Positions 1 to 9,065 of a stretch of 64,000 nt of DNA are shown here, in pieces (position 1 is the stretch's first letter; the number at the start of each line of letters is the position of its first letter). The position numbers and the translations under genes were made by a program. This DNA comes from Streptomyces netropsis (GTDB lineage Bacteria > Actinomycetota > Actinomycetes > Streptomycetales > Streptomycetaceae): positions 205,532 to 269,531 of the forward strand of contig NZ_JACHJG010000011.1 of assembly GCF_014203545.1 (NCBI RefSeq), in the 5' to 3' direction. The notes below the pieces were generated by a model. It was not told the origin of the DNA and searched no databases. It worked only from the letters and a program-made list of their open reading frames with translations.

Positions 1-1143
1 TGGACCACCGACTCCCTCAGCGCGATCGCCGCAGGCCTCGTCCCCCTGCTGTACGCCCTGGACCTGCTCCCCTTCTGGCTGCTGCTGGCCCTGGTCGCGG
101 TCATCGGGGCGGTACGCGGCCCCGGCGACCTGGCCAAGGAGATCATGGTCCCGGAGGCGGCCGAACGCAGCGCGGTCCCCCTGGAGCGGGCCACCGGGAT
201 CTCCGGCGTGACCGAGCGGCTCGCCTCCACCGTCGGCCCGGCGGCGGGCGGCGCGCTGGTGGCTCTGCTCGGCCCACAAGCGGGCCTCGTCGTCAACGCC
301 GCCTGCTTCGCCCTGGGTTCGGTGATCATCGGGCTGGCCCTGCCCCGCGGCATGGGACACGCCACCGAAGTCCCCGCCACGCCGGAAGGCGGGCAGGAGC
401 CGGGCTACTGGCGGCGGTTCGGCGAGGGCTTCACGTTCCTGCGCGGTGAACCCCTGCTGCTCACCATCATCGTCACGGTCGGCATCACCAACCTGCTCGA
501 CGCGGCCTTCATGACCGTGCTCGTACCGGTCTGGGCCAGGGAGTCCGGCGGCGGCCCCGCCGCGATCGGACTGATCAGCAGTGTCGCCGGCGTCACCGCG
601 GTCCTCGGCAGCCTCGTCGCGGCCGCCGTGGCCCATCGGCTCCGCCGCAGACTGGTGTTCTTCGCCGGCTTCCTGATCGTCGGCGCACCACGGTTCCTGG
701 TCCTCGCCTCCGGCGCGCCGATGTGGGCGGTGCTGACGGTCTTCGCCGTCGGCGGCTTCGGCGGCGGATTCCTCAACCCCATCCTCGGAGCGATCTCCTT
801 CGAACGCGTACCGCGCCAACTGCTGGGCCGGGTCCGGGCGCTGGGCGACTCGCTGGCCTGGGCGGGCATCCCCCTCGGCGGCCTGCTCGCCGGGGCGGCG
901 GTGGCCTCGTTCGGCCTCGTACCCGTGCTCGTGGCGGGCGGCGCGGCGTACTTCCTCACCACCAACCTGGCCGGGCTGCGCCCCGAATGGCGGGAGATGG
1001 ACCGGCTCCGCGGCCTCGGCCGCGCACCGGACGGGGCGGCCGGCGCGGCCGGCCCATCGTCATCGCCCCATGCCGCCGGGCCGGTTCGACCGGATCCAGG
1101 AGTGGGGGAGCGCGAAAAGGAGATGCCGCACCCGGGGCCCTGA
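1..1143 (+). CDS. MFS transporter, C-terminal part (5' end outside window)
   Basis: The reading frame is open from the first base of the window, so the gene begins upstream. The visible 380 residues contain long hydrophobic membrane segments and the loop ERATGISGVTERLASTVGPA, which is typical of the enterobactin-exporter-like MFS_3 group. The protein is therefore expected to be a proton-driven efflux pump in the cytoplasmic membrane. The last 50 or so residues are polar and rich in Pro, Gly and Arg, a usual cytoplasmic tail. A GNAT acetyltransferase gene follows 54 bp downstream on the same strand and may be co-transcribed. The substrate cannot be told from the sequence. Confidence 0.85.
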   Translation, partial: WTTDSLSAIAAGLVPLLYALDLLPFWLLLALVAVIGAVRGPGDLAKEIMVPEAAERSAVPLERATGISGVTERLASTVGPAAGGALVALLGPQAGLVVNAACFALGSVIIGLALPRGMGHATEVPATPEGGQEPGYWRRFGEGFTFLRGEPLLLTIIVTVGITNLLDAAFMTVLVPVWARESGGGPAAIGLISSVAGVTAVLGSLVAAAVAHRLRRRLVFFAGFLIVGAPRFLVLASGAPMWAVLTVFAVGGFGGGFLNPILGAISFERVPRQLLGRVRALGDSLAWAGIPLGGLLAGAAVASFGLVPVLVAGGAAYFLTTNLAGLRPEWREMDRLRGLGRAPDGAAGAAGPSSSPHAAGPVRPDPGVGEREKEMPHPGP

Positions 1144-1197
1144 CGTAATGTGCGCTCCTGGACTGTGACTCTTACCTCGTTACCTCGGGAGGGCTTG

Positions 1198-1830
1198 ATG
1201 ATTCCGGAACTGGTCAGGACCTGGGTCGCCGGCTGGGCCGTGTCACGCGACACGCCCCCACCGGCCGAACGGCCGTGGGGGCTCTACCTCGAGGTGGGCC
1301 ACCCCGACCAAGTGGGACGCCACGTACTGCCCGATGCGGATGGGTTCTCGGTACGCGAGGCCGCGGCCTCGGTGACCGTGCCGCACACCTGGCTCAAAGT
1401 GCCCATGGAGCCCGAGGACGTCGGGCACTGGCTGCCCGAGGGCTGGGTGGTGGACAGGGACGAGGCGGGATATCTGATGGCCGTGGACCTGCAGTCCACG
1501 GACCCGGTGGCCCCCGAGGGCTACTCCGCGTCCGTGGAGACCCGCGACAGCGTCGTCCACGTCGGGGTGTACGACGCCGCGGGCGCGTCCGTGGCCAAGG
1601 GGCAGATGGCCGTTCTCGGCCGGGCGGCGGTCGTCGACCGGGTCGGGACCGACGACGCTCACCGCCGCCGCGGCCTGGGCGCCTTCGTGATGCGCACCCT
1701 CGCCGACCACGCCGTCGCGCAGGGCGCGGTCCTCGGTGTGCTGGGCGCGACCCCCGAGGGGCGGTCGCTGTACGAGATGCTGGGCTGGAAGGTGCACGCC
1801 CCGCTGGCGGCCTGCATCTACAAGCCTTAG
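1198..1830 (+). CDS. GNAT family N-acetyltransferase
   Basis: The 210-residue protein carries the GNAT acetyl-CoA loop in its C-terminal half (VGTDDAHRRRGLGAFVMRTL), followed by the usual end motif in which a tyrosine precedes a Gly-Trp (SLYEMLGW). The first half is divergent, so the acceptor substrate is unknown. The ATG at 1198 was chosen because GGGAGG lies 5 bases upstream; an in-frame GTG at 1150 would add 16 residues but has no such site. The gene follows the MFS exporter on the same strand and converges with the LysR gene, leaving only 31 bp between their ends. Confidence 0.85.
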   Translation: MIPELVRTWVAGWAVSRDTPPPAERPWGLYLEVGHPDQVGRHVLPDADGFSVREAAASVTVPHTWLKVPMEPEDVGHWLPEGWVVDRDEAGYLMAVDLQSTDPVAPEGYSASVETRDSVVHVGVYDAAGASVAKGQMAVLGRAAVVDRVGTDDAHRRRGLGAFVMRTLADHAVAQGAVLGVLGATPEGRSLYEMLGWKVHAPLAACIYKP

Positions 1831-1861
1831 AAAGGCACAGCCCCGTACGGGTCCGGCGGAG

Positions 1862-2764
1862 CTACGGCACCGACCGGACCAGCGCGGTCAGCAACGCCTC
1901 GACGTGCGGCCGGGGCCGGCTGCGATGCCGGGCGGCGGTGGCCACGCCGATGTAGCGCGCGGGTCGCGGCGGGTCGATGGGGATGACGGCGACACCGGTG
2001 ACCGACGGGTCCAGGGCGATCCGCGGGATGAGGGAGACGCCGACACCGGCGGCCACCAGGGTCTGTGCGAAGAAGAAGTCGGTCGTGGCGGCCGAGACGC
2101 GCAACTCGGATCCGGCGAGTTCGGCATAGCGGTGCATGAAGGCCTGCGCTCTCATGCACCCCATCACCCAGCGCTCCTGCACGAGTTCGGCCAGGTCCAG
2201 GCTCGCCCGGTCGGCGAGACGGTGCCCCGCCGGCAGCACGGCCGACATCGGGTCGTCCATCAGGGGCACCCAGTCCAGCCCGGACCGGTCACCGGGCCGG
2301 ACCGGCAGCGGTCCGTCGAAGTGATAGGCGAGCGCGATGTCGGCCCGCCCCTCGCGCACCAGCGGCAGGCTGTGCTCCGGCTCCTTCTGCAGCACGGTCA
2401 GCTCCACCTCGGGGTGCTCGGCGACGAACCGGGTCAGCACCGGCGGCAGCAGCCGGTGGCCTCCGCTGGTGAACGTGGCCACGGTCAGCTTCGTACGTCC
2501 CGTCGCCAGCCGGTCGATCTGCTCGCGGGCGTGTGACAACTCGGCCGAGATCACCTCGGCGGCCTCGACGAGGAGCCGCCCCGGCTCGGTCAGGGAAACA
2601 CCCCGTGTACTGCGCTCTACGACTTGGGCGCCGAGTGTCCGTTCCAGCGCGGCGATCTGCTGGGAGACGGCGGACGGCGTGAGCAGCAGGGTGGCCGCGG
2701 CCTTGTTGAAACTGCCGCTCCGGGCGACCTCGCGGAGCGTACGGAGCCGCTGGACATCGATCAT
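1862..2764 (-). CDS. LysR family transcriptional regulator
   Basis: This 300-residue protein has the LysR layout. An N-terminal winged helix-turn-helix spans about residues 1-60 (FNKAAATLLLTPSAVSQQIA), followed by a periplasmic-binding-like effector domain in which a small ligand would be sensed. The start at 2764 gives the usual family length and has GAAGGA upstream; the frame stays open further upstream but lacks family sequence there. It is divergent from the epimerase/aldo-keto reductase pair at 2868-4806, the classic arrangement in which a LysR protein controls its neighbour from the shared 103-bp gap. The inducer is unknown. Confidence 0.9.
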   Translation of the reverse strand: MIDVQRLRTLREVARSGSFNKAAATLLLTPSAVSQQIAALERTLGAQVVERSTRGVSLTEPGRLLVEAAEVISAELSHAREQIDRLATGRTKLTVATFTSGGHRLLPPVLTRFVAEHPEVELTVLQKEPEHSLPLVREGRADIALAYHFDGPLPVRPGDRSGLDWVPLMDDPMSAVLPAGHRLADRASLDLAELVQERWVMGCMRAQAFMHRYAELAGSELRVSAATTDFFFAQTLVAAGVGVSLIPRIALDPSVTGVAVIPIDPPRPARYIGVATAARHRSRPRPHVEALLTALVRSVP

Positions 2765-2867
2765 CAGTCGTCCTTCATACGGGTTAAGCAAGTCACCACT
2801 TCTGCTGATGATCGCATTCCGGCAGGCTCGTGCACACAGCGAGGCGAGCACTCCGGGAAGAGGACAC

Positions 2868-3800
2868 ATGAAGCGCGTGGGCGTCATCGGCGGCAGCCGC
2901 TACTTCGGCAGGCACGTGGTACTGCGGCTCCGTGACGCGGGGGTCCGGGTGACGGTCGTCAACCGTGGCTCGTCGCCCCCGCCACCCGGCGTCGACCACG
3001 TGATCGCCGACCGCGACGACGAGGCCGCTCTCGGCGCGGCGCTGGGGAACCGCACCTTCGACGCGGTCATCGACCAGGTCTGCAACACACCCCGGCAGGC
3101 AGCCGTCGCCCGGCGCGTCTTCCACGACCGCACCCCGCGCTACGTCATGACCTCGACCATCGAGGTCTACGACCCGGCCTCCTCCGGCCTCGTCCACCCG
3201 ACACCGCCGGGCGGTGGATTCCCCGAGGAGACGATCGACACCACCCACCGGCTCGTCCACCCCGAACTGCCGTGGCACGAGGAGGCGTTCCGGAACCGGC
3301 ACTACGGCGAGGGCAAGCGCCAGGCGGAAGCGGAGTTCGCGCGGGACCCGGCGTTCCCCTTCGTCGCCGTCCGGTCCGCACACGTCCTGGGCGGGGGCGA
3401 CGCCGACTTCACCGGCCGGTTGCGCCACTACGTCGAGCGCGTCCGTACGGGCCGGCCCGTCGACATCCACCGCGTGAACCACCCGTCCTCGTTCATCGGC
3501 GAGCACGAGATCGCGGACTTCCTGATCTGGGCGGCGGGCGCGGACTTCCTCGGCCCCGTCAACGCCCGCTCGCATGGTGAACTCGACGTGACCGACCTCT
3601 GCACGCACATCGCCGACCAGGGCACCCGCCCACCGGCCTACCGCACGGTCGAGCCGGGGTCCGAGGCGTCGCCGTTCGCCTTCGACCGCTACTACGGCAT
3701 GGACAACTCCCGCGCCGAAAGGCTCGGTTTCCGCTTCTCGGACACAGCCGACTGGCTGCCGGGCGCCATCGGCGAGCAGATCGCCGCGCTGAAGCGCTGA
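2868..3800 (+). CDS. NAD(P)-dependent epimerase/dehydratase family protein
   Basis: The 310-residue extended-SDR protein starts with a glycine-rich nucleotide-binding loop (GVIGGSRYFGRH, family GxxGxxG type) and has the catalytic Tyr/Lys pair in HYGEGK. This supports an NAD(P)-dependent oxidoreductase or epimerase acting in the cytoplasm. GGAAGAGG lies just upstream of the ATG at 2868. It is divergent from the LysR gene and is followed 85 bp later by an aldo/keto reductase, so the two may form one redox unit under LysR control. The substrate, probably a sugar or small carbonyl compound, cannot be named. Confidence 0.85.
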   Translation: MKRVGVIGGSRYFGRHVVLRLRDAGVRVTVVNRGSSPPPPGVDHVIADRDDEAALGAALGNRTFDAVIDQVCNTPRQAAVARRVFHDRTPRYVMTSTIEVYDPASSGLVHPTPPGGGFPEETIDTTHRLVHPELPWHEEAFRNRHYGEGKRQAEAEFARDPAFPFVAVRSAHVLGGGDADFTGRLRHYVERVRTGRPVDIHRVNHPSSFIGEHEIADFLIWAAGADFLGPVNARSHGELDVTDLCTHIADQGTRPPAYRTVEPGSEASPFAFDRYYGMDNSRAERLGFRFSDTADWLPGAIGEQIAALKR

Positions 3801-3885
3801 AGCGGCTGCCCCGCTGTCGCGCTGAAGCGGCTGCCCCGCACCCCAACCCCACACCCCACCACCTCAGTACAGAGAGGTTCCCGCC

Positions 3886-4806
3886 ATGCGCGCACGCCGC
3901 CTAGGTGATGTCCACGTCAGCGCGATCGGCCTCGGCGCCATGCCGCTGTCCGTCGAAGGCAGGCCCGACGAGGACGCGGCCGTCGCCACGATCCACGCGG
4001 CCCTCGACGCCGGAGTCACCCTCATCGACACCGCCGACTCCTACCACTGGCACGCGGACGAAACCGGCCACAACGAGTCGCTCGTCGCCCGCGCCCTGAC
4101 CCGCTACGGCGGCGACACCGCATCGGTCCTGGTCGCCACCAAGGGCGGGCGCGGCAGACCCGGCGACGGTTCGTGGACCGTGACGGGCACGCCCGAACAC
4201 CTCAAGAACGCCTGCGACGCCTCACGCCGACGCCTCGGCGTCGACACACTCGGCCTCTATCAGCTCCACAAGCCCGACCCGCAGGTTCCGTGGGCCGAGT
4301 CGGTCGGTGCCCTCGCCGAACTCCTCGACGCGGGCAAGATCCGCGCGGCCGGCATCTCCAACGTCGACGCCGACCAGATCCGCGAGGCCCACGCCGTACT
4401 CGGCGGCCGCCTGGCATCCGTACAGAACCGCTTCTCCCCGGAGGTCCGCGACAGCGCCCCCGAGCTACGGCTGTGCGAGGAACTCGGGGTGGCGTTCCTG
4501 CCGTGGAGCCCGCTCGGAGGCATCTCCAGAAGCGTCCTGGAGGGCCCCGCGGCGGACGATCGACGTAGGGCGCACGGGGTGTACGAGCCGTTCCACGAGA
4601 TCGCGCGTGATCACGGTGTGAGCCCGCAACGGGTCTGTCTCGCCTGGCTGTTGGCCCTGTCCCCGGCCGTCATCCCCATCCCGGGGGCGCGCCGTACGGC
4701 GTCGATCCGCGACTCCGCGGCCGCTGCCGACCTCGTCCTCAGCGCCGAGGAGATCGCCCGGCTGACGTCGGCGACGCCGTTCGACGAACGTCGGGTCACT
4801 CGCTGA
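3886..4806 (+). CDS. Aldo/keto reductase
   Basis: The 306-residue protein has the full AKR catalytic tetrad in the expected places: Asp48 and Tyr53 (LIDTADSY), Lys86 (VATKGG) and His128 (YQLHKP). A late phosphate-binding segment (IPIPGARR) is the usual NADPH site. It should reduce an aldehyde or ketone with NADPH in a TIM-barrel fold. AGAGAGG lies upstream of the ATG. It is in line with the epimerase gene and ends at a strong hairpin shared with the convergent VOC gene. Confidence 0.92.
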   Translation: MRARRLGDVHVSAIGLGAMPLSVEGRPDEDAAVATIHAALDAGVTLIDTADSYHWHADETGHNESLVARALTRYGGDTASVLVATKGGRGRPGDGSWTVTGTPEHLKNACDASRRRLGVDTLGLYQLHKPDPQVPWAESVGALAELLDAGKIRAAGISNVDADQIREAHAVLGGRLASVQNRFSPEVRDSAPELRLCEELGVAFLPWSPLGGISRSVLEGPAADDRRRAHGVYEPFHEIARDHGVSPQRVCLAWLLALSPAVIPIPGARRTASIRDSAAAADLVLSAEEIARLTSATPFDERRVTR

Positions 4807-4832
4807 CATCACCCCACCCACGCGGTGATGTC
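4805..4832. terminator. Bidirectional terminator hairpin
   Basis: Perfect 9-bp arms (GACATCACC and GGTGATGTC) enclose a 10-base loop exactly between the convergent aldo/keto reductase and VOC genes, so it could stop transcription from both sides. Confidence 0.7.
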
Positions 4833-4843
4833 GGTAACTGATC

Positions 4844-5368
4844 TCAGTGGGGCGGGCGCTGTGGGGTGCTGGCCACTCCCGTCTCCCGGCCGCTGAGCGC
4901 GGCGTCCAGAGTCTCCTGGGCCGTGCGCATCGCCTCGGCGTACTTCGGCTCGGACATCCGTTGCCAGGCAAGGTCCGGTGCGACGTGCTCGACGTGGCTC
5001 ATCACCCACCAAATGTTGCCGAACGGGTCCCGCACCCTGCCGCCGCGATCCCCCCAGGCACTGTCGGCGACCTCGGTGATCACCTGCGCCCCGTGCGCAA
5101 CAGCAGCGGTCATGGCGGCGTCCGCGTCCGCGACGTAGACCCGCAACAGCGAGGGCATCACCGGCCAGTCGGGCCGCCGGTCGAAGGCCAGCACGACCGT
5201 GTCACCGACCCGGATCTCACCATGGCCGATGGTGCCGTCCTCGACCGGCACCCGCGCAATCTCCTCGCCACCGAACGCGGCGGTGATGAAGTCGAGCAGC
5301 GCGCCGGTGTCGTCGGTGACCACCCACGGTGCGACGCTGGTGTAACCCTCGGGTGCAGTGTGACTCAT
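4844..5368 (-). CDS. VOC family protein (PhnB/glyoxalase-like)
   Basis: This 174-residue protein has the paired beta-alpha-beta pattern of the vicinal-oxygen-chelate fold. It carries the PhnB-like segments FITAAFGGEE, GEIRVGDTVV and DPFGNIWWVMSHVE, the last being the characteristic end of this subgroup. Members bind a metal or a small ligand and include glyoxalases and antibiotic-sequestering proteins. The tail beyond about residue 135 is longer than usual and polar. It is convergent with the aldo/keto reductase. The specific reaction is unknown. Confidence 0.85.
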   Translation of the reverse strand: MSHTAPEGYTSVAPWVVTDDTGALLDFITAAFGGEEIARVPVEDGTIGHGEIRVGDTVVLAFDRRPDWPVMPSLLRVYVADADAAMTAAVAHGAQVITEVADSAWGDRGGRVRDPFGNIWWVMSHVEHVAPDLAWQRMSEPKYAEAMRTAQETLDAALSGRETGVASTPQRPPH

Positions 5369-5419
5369 CGGTCTCGTCCCTCCGGTGATTCTTCGCGGTG
5401 GGACAACACTAGGGCGCGA

Positions 5420-6337
5420 CTAGGACAGGCGTGGTCCTAGATGAAGACACGCAACGGCGCTCTGCTGTCGCGGACCTGCCGAGCCGGCTTCCGTGCCCCA
5501 TCCTGGCTCCTTGTGGTGCGCCAGTCGCACGCATTCCTCGCCCAAGGCGGAGGCGAAGCCCGGGGGCAGGGCCTGCGCCGTCCACGGCTCGAAGGAGCTC
5601 GTCACGGTGCCCGAGGCCACTGACTCGACCAGGTGCCCGTACTCGTCCGGATGCTCGCCCGGCAGGCCGAGAGCGACAGCCGCCCAGGGCAGCAGACTCT
5701 CCAAGTTCAGGTACTGCCACCACTCGGCGTCGTCCCAGCCGCGCCGCCGGTTGACCTCCACCTCCTGATGCCAGGCACCGAGACACAGCCGGGTCACCGT
5801 CTCACGCACACGATCCACCGGCGCCATACCTTGCTGCCTGACCCCTGCTGTCGAGGTGTGGACGTCACGGATGTCGTTGACCGTCCAGAGACACTCGTTG
5901 GAGACGACGTGGAAGAGCGCATCACGTAGTGAGGGCCGGACCGGCATTTCGACACCGAACCGGTCGGGACGGGGAAGAGCAGGCCGGTGAAAACCCTCGG
6001 CACCGGCACTCCGGGCAGGCGTGCCCCAGAGCCCGTGCGGGCCGCCGAAGGGCCGGCCGGGGTGGTTCTCGTGCCCATGACGGCTGAGTACCGGGCCCAG
6101 CAGGGCGTCACGCCAGGCGAGCGCGCACGCTCGCTCAATGGCCCTGAGCACCATGAGCTGGTCGTCCGGGACCAGCGAGTCGAGTTGCTCGTCGGTGGTG
6201 TCCCCGTGCCAGGTCAGCCATGCGTGGAAGACGGCGTCCCGGTACTCACGGTGCAGCTCGTCAGCGGGCCGAAGGGCATGAGGCAGCAGAGCCTGGTACG
6301 TCTCGTCCCACCGCGCCCGTATCCCCATGGGCTTCAT
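5420..6337 (-). CDS. Conserved hypothetical protein
   Basis: The 305-residue protein is soluble and rich in Trp, His and acidic residues, with no signal peptide, membrane segment or nucleotide-binding motif that I recognise. The segment FHAWLTWHGDTTDEQL and the Trp-rich stretch DDAEWWQYLNL look like packed helices. Codon usage matches the neighbours, with strong G/C third positions, which supports a real gene. It is separated from the VOC gene by 51 bp on the same strand and may be read separately. No function can be assigned. Confidence 0.65.
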   Translation of the reverse strand: MKPMGIRARWDETYQALLPHALRPADELHREYRDAVFHAWLTWHGDTTDEQLDSLVPDDQLMVLRAIERACALAWRDALLGPVLSRHGHENHPGRPFGGPHGLWGTPARSAGAEGFHRPALPRPDRFGVEMPVRPSLRDALFHVVSNECLWTVNDIRDVHTSTAGVRQQGMAPVDRVRETVTRLCLGAWHQEVEVNRRRGWDDAEWWQYLNLESLLPWAAVALGLPGEHPDEYGHLVESVASGTVTSSFEPWTAQALPPGFASALGEECVRLAHHKEPGWGTEAGSAGPRQQSAVACLHLGPRLS

Positions 6338-6689
6338 CCTGACACGGGGACACGGCGCCCCTGACTCGTCCTGGTCGCCCAGGCCACCCGCCGATCGTCA
6401 TCGCAGCCCCGCCGATGTGGGCGCGCCCGCCGGTGGCAGTCGAAAGTAGGCCCGCAGGTCCTGGCCAGTGGTGAAGGAGCAGAACGGCTCGCGCGAGTAC
6501 GACGGCGTCATGCGGGCTCGGGCGAGATCGCAGAAGGCGAATGGCTCAGCAATCTCGGTTGAGATCGGCCCAGTTATCAGAGACATTACGTCGTTGGGTT
6601 GGAGGCGTGACGACCCGAGTCGACTTCTCCTTGGGCCCCGCCTGCCCCTTCGCCTGGATCACCGCACAGTGACTGAACAGGAGCCATCC

Positions 6690-7493
6690 GTGGCCAACAC
6701 TCGGCAGACCACCCCCGACGCTCGTGTCGAGGATCGAAGCAGGCAGGACCATCCGGATCACCCCGTGGCCTTCGACGACGCGGCGATACTCCAGGCCCGC
6801 AACTCCGCCGCGTTCTGGGCCGCAACCGGAAACTCCCGCGGCCACGAGGTGATCCGCCGACGCAGCTTCCTCGCCGTGCTCGGCGGCAAGCGCGCCGGGA
6901 CACGCATCTTGCTGCAGGAACCCGACCTCGACGCGCACGAGCTCGCCGAGCTGACCGAGCTGGCCGGCCGATCGACCGGACCGGTGGATGTTGAGGATCC
7001 GTTCAGTTCCACCGACCTGAGTCACCTGGGCATGCGCAACTGGCAGATGCCGATCATGGTGCGCCCGCCTGGCCCTGTACCCGCCCCCGCGATGGAGGTG
7101 AGCCGAGTCCAGCAGACGCACGAGCTGCAGACTGCGGAGCAGATCGTGATCGAGGGCTTCGAGCTGACCAGATTCACCCCCTACCGTCCCGGCGAGATGT
7201 TCCCCACGACACTGACCGAGCAGCCAGGCGTGGACGTCTTTCTCGCCGTCCTCGACGGCGAGACGGTCGGAGCCGGTGTCACCGTCGTCCACGACGGGGC
7301 CGGCAGCCACTACTGGGTCGGCACGCCGTCGGCGCACCGCTCCCGCGGCGCCGGGCGGGCCGTCATGCTCGGCTCGCTCGCGCCCATGGCGAACCTTCCG
7401 GTGACACTCACCGCCTCACGGCTCGGACGGCCGCTGTACGAGTCGCTGGGCTTCACCGCCGTCACCTCGTCGACGTGGTGGTCCTCACAATGA
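6690..7493 (+). CDS. GNAT family N-acetyltransferase
   Basis: The C-terminal 100 residues form a GNAT fold, with FLAVLDGETVGAGV as the central strands, the acetyl-CoA loop APSAHRSRGAGRA-like segment around residue 215, and a final GRPLYESLGF. The N-terminal 150 residues are less typical and may bind the acceptor. The GTG at 6690 was chosen because CAGGAG lies 6 bases upstream; the frame is open back to 6468, but the extra residues look non-coding. It stands alone between two genes of unknown role. Confidence 0.75.
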   Translation: MANTRQTTPDARVEDRSRQDHPDHPVAFDDAAILQARNSAAFWAATGNSRGHEVIRRRSFLAVLGGKRAGTRILLQEPDLDAHELAELTELAGRSTGPVDVEDPFSSTDLSHLGMRNWQMPIMVRPPGPVPAPAMEVSRVQQTHELQTAEQIVIEGFELTRFTPYRPGEMFPTTLTEQPGVDVFLAVLDGETVGAGVTVVHDGAGSHYWVGTPSAHRSRGAGRAVMLGSLAPMANLPVTLTASRLGRPLYESLGFTAVTSSTWWSSQ

Positions 7494-7708
7494 CCACCAC
7501 CGAGGCGTGACTTGGCGCCCCGGCCGGCCCGGACACCACTTGCAAGGACGGCCCGTGGCCCCCGTCCCAGCGGGCGGGGCGCCGACCGGGTGCCGGGGCG
7601 GAGTCCGGTCCACCCGCAGGGTGAGAACCTGCTGCTGAAGCCGACGCGTCACAGAGTTCGATTAAGGTACAACGCCCAACACTACGTACATGACTTCGGG
7701 GAATCCTC

Positions 7709-8080
7709 TTGACCACCCTGCCGCCCCTGGGCGACTCGCTCCAGCCCGACCACCGTCTCCGCCGAATCTGGATGTTCGTGGGGGTTGCCGTCGTGGTCTG
7801 CGTCGCAGCGTTCCTCATCAATGGCCAGTTCACCACGGAGGATGACCACACCAAGGTGGCAGCGGGCGACTGCTTCGAGAACACCGGGAGCGACAAGGAA
7901 CCGAGGATCAAGAAGCGGGACTGCGGCGATCCGCAGGCCGAGTACAAGGCGTTGAAGAAGTTGGACGGCGCCGTCACCGGCCTGGCGTGCTCGGACGTCG
8001 AGGGCGCCACCGGAGCACTCACGCAGATCAGCTACGACAAGAAGTCCTTCGTCGTGTGCTACACATCCAACCGCCGTTGA
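7709..8080 (+). CDS. Single-pass membrane protein, LppU/SCO3897-like
   Basis: The 123-residue protein has a short cytoplasmic start, one transmembrane segment (about residues 20-38) and an external domain with four cysteines placed as two likely disulfides (GDCFEN, RDCGDP, LACSDV, VVCYTS). This is the pattern of small Streptomyces LppU/SCO3897-type envelope proteins, whose role is not known. The start is a TTG at 7709 with GGGGA upstream; a different start a few codons away is possible. A hairpin covers the stop codon. Confidence 0.75.
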   Translation: MTTLPPLGDSLQPDHRLRRIWMFVGVAVVVCVAAFLINGQFTTEDDHTKVAAGDCFENTGSDKEPRIKKRDCGDPQAEYKALKKLDGAVTGLACSDVEGATGALTQISYDKKSFVVCYTSNRR

Positions 8081-8087
8081 CGGCGGT
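8070..8087 (+). terminator. Stem-loop at gene end
   Basis: Perfect 8-bp arms ACCGCCGT and ACGGCGGT with a 2-base loop span the stop codon of the small membrane protein. The tight loop makes it a weaker terminator candidate. Confidence 0.35.
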
Positions 8088-8207
8088 CCCCGGAACAGTG
8101 ACGGTCTGCTCGTCCGGAGCGGTGAAGATGTCTTCGGCCAGGCGCTGATCGCAGGCTTTTCCCGGCCGGGGTGGGGTCAGGGCTCCCCTGGGCGCGTCCG
8201 GCACCGT

Positions 8208-9065
8208 TCACACGTCGCGGTGCCGCACGACGACCACTGCGAGTGCGACTGCGATCAGCGGCCAGAGTGCGTACACGGCCCAGGAGCCGGAGACCGTGGC
8301 GTCGCGGATGAGACTACTGCCGGGGATCTCCTCCCAGCTCTGGACCAGGCGCTTCCAGGCGCTGACCACCATCATGTGGTTGATGTCCGCGGACCACTGC
8401 CGGGACTGCGAGAAGAGCGTCGGCAGCATCAGCAGGGTGAAGAGAGTGGCGACCATGCTGGCCGCGGTGTGCCGGATCAGCGCACCGAGGCCCAGGCCGA
8501 CCAGTGCGCAGACCGGGGCCACCAGCGTGGATGCCACCATGGCCCGGGCCACGCCGGGGTGGGTGATGGAGACCCCGGCGTGCCGTTCGCTCAGGATGGC
8601 CTGGGAGACCAGGAACGCACCGGTGGAAATGATCGCACCGACGACCGTCCAGACCGCTGCGACGACGACCGCCTTGGCCAGCACGACCGAGTGGCGGGCG
8701 GGAACGGCCACGGAGGTGGTGCGGATCAGCCCGCTGCTGTACTCGCTGACGACCGTGACCGCCCCGATGCTGCCGGCGACGAGCATCAGCGTCATGTAAC
8801 CGGCCGCCGGACAGGCGTCGAAGCACAGGAACTCGCGGACCCGCGGTGCGTCCGAGCCGGACTTCGCGAGGTTGTCGAGGTCCGCCAGTGACGCCACTGC
8901 CGACGACCCGACGACGAACAGTGCGATGAAGACGAGCGTCCAGCGGGTGGAGCGCAGCGAACGCATCTTGATCCACTCGGAGGCGAGCAGGTCACGGAAG
9001 CGGGCCGGCGGCTCGGCGACGGGCGCGGCCGAGGCGGCCTGAGGGACGGAGGTGAGTGTGGTCAT
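8208..9065 (-). CDS. ABC transporter permease
   Basis: The 285-residue protein has about six hydrophobic membrane segments and the ABC-2 type pattern of drug and peptide exporters, beginning with a short cytoplasmic N-terminus (ASEWIKMRSLRSTRWT is the typical entry helix). Its ATG at 9065 overlaps the TGA of the ATPase gene by 4 bases, so the two subunits are translationally coupled. With the ATPase it should export a small molecule or act in antibiotic self-protection. The divergent kinase/regulator pair at 10191 is the likely controller. Confidence 0.9.
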   Translation of the reverse strand: MTTLTSVPQAASAAPVAEPPARFRDLLASEWIKMRSLRSTRWTLVFIALFVVGSSAVASLADLDNLAKSGSDAPRVREFLCFDACPAAGYMTLMLVAGSIGAVTVVSEYSSGLIRTTSVAVPARHSVVLAKAVVVAAVWTVVGAIISTGAFLVSQAILSERHAGVSITHPGVARAMVASTLVAPVCALVGLGLGALIRHTAASMVATLFTLLMLPTLFSQSRQWSADINHMMVVSAWKRLVQSWEEIPGSSLIRDATVSGSWAVYALWPLIAVALAVVVVRHRDV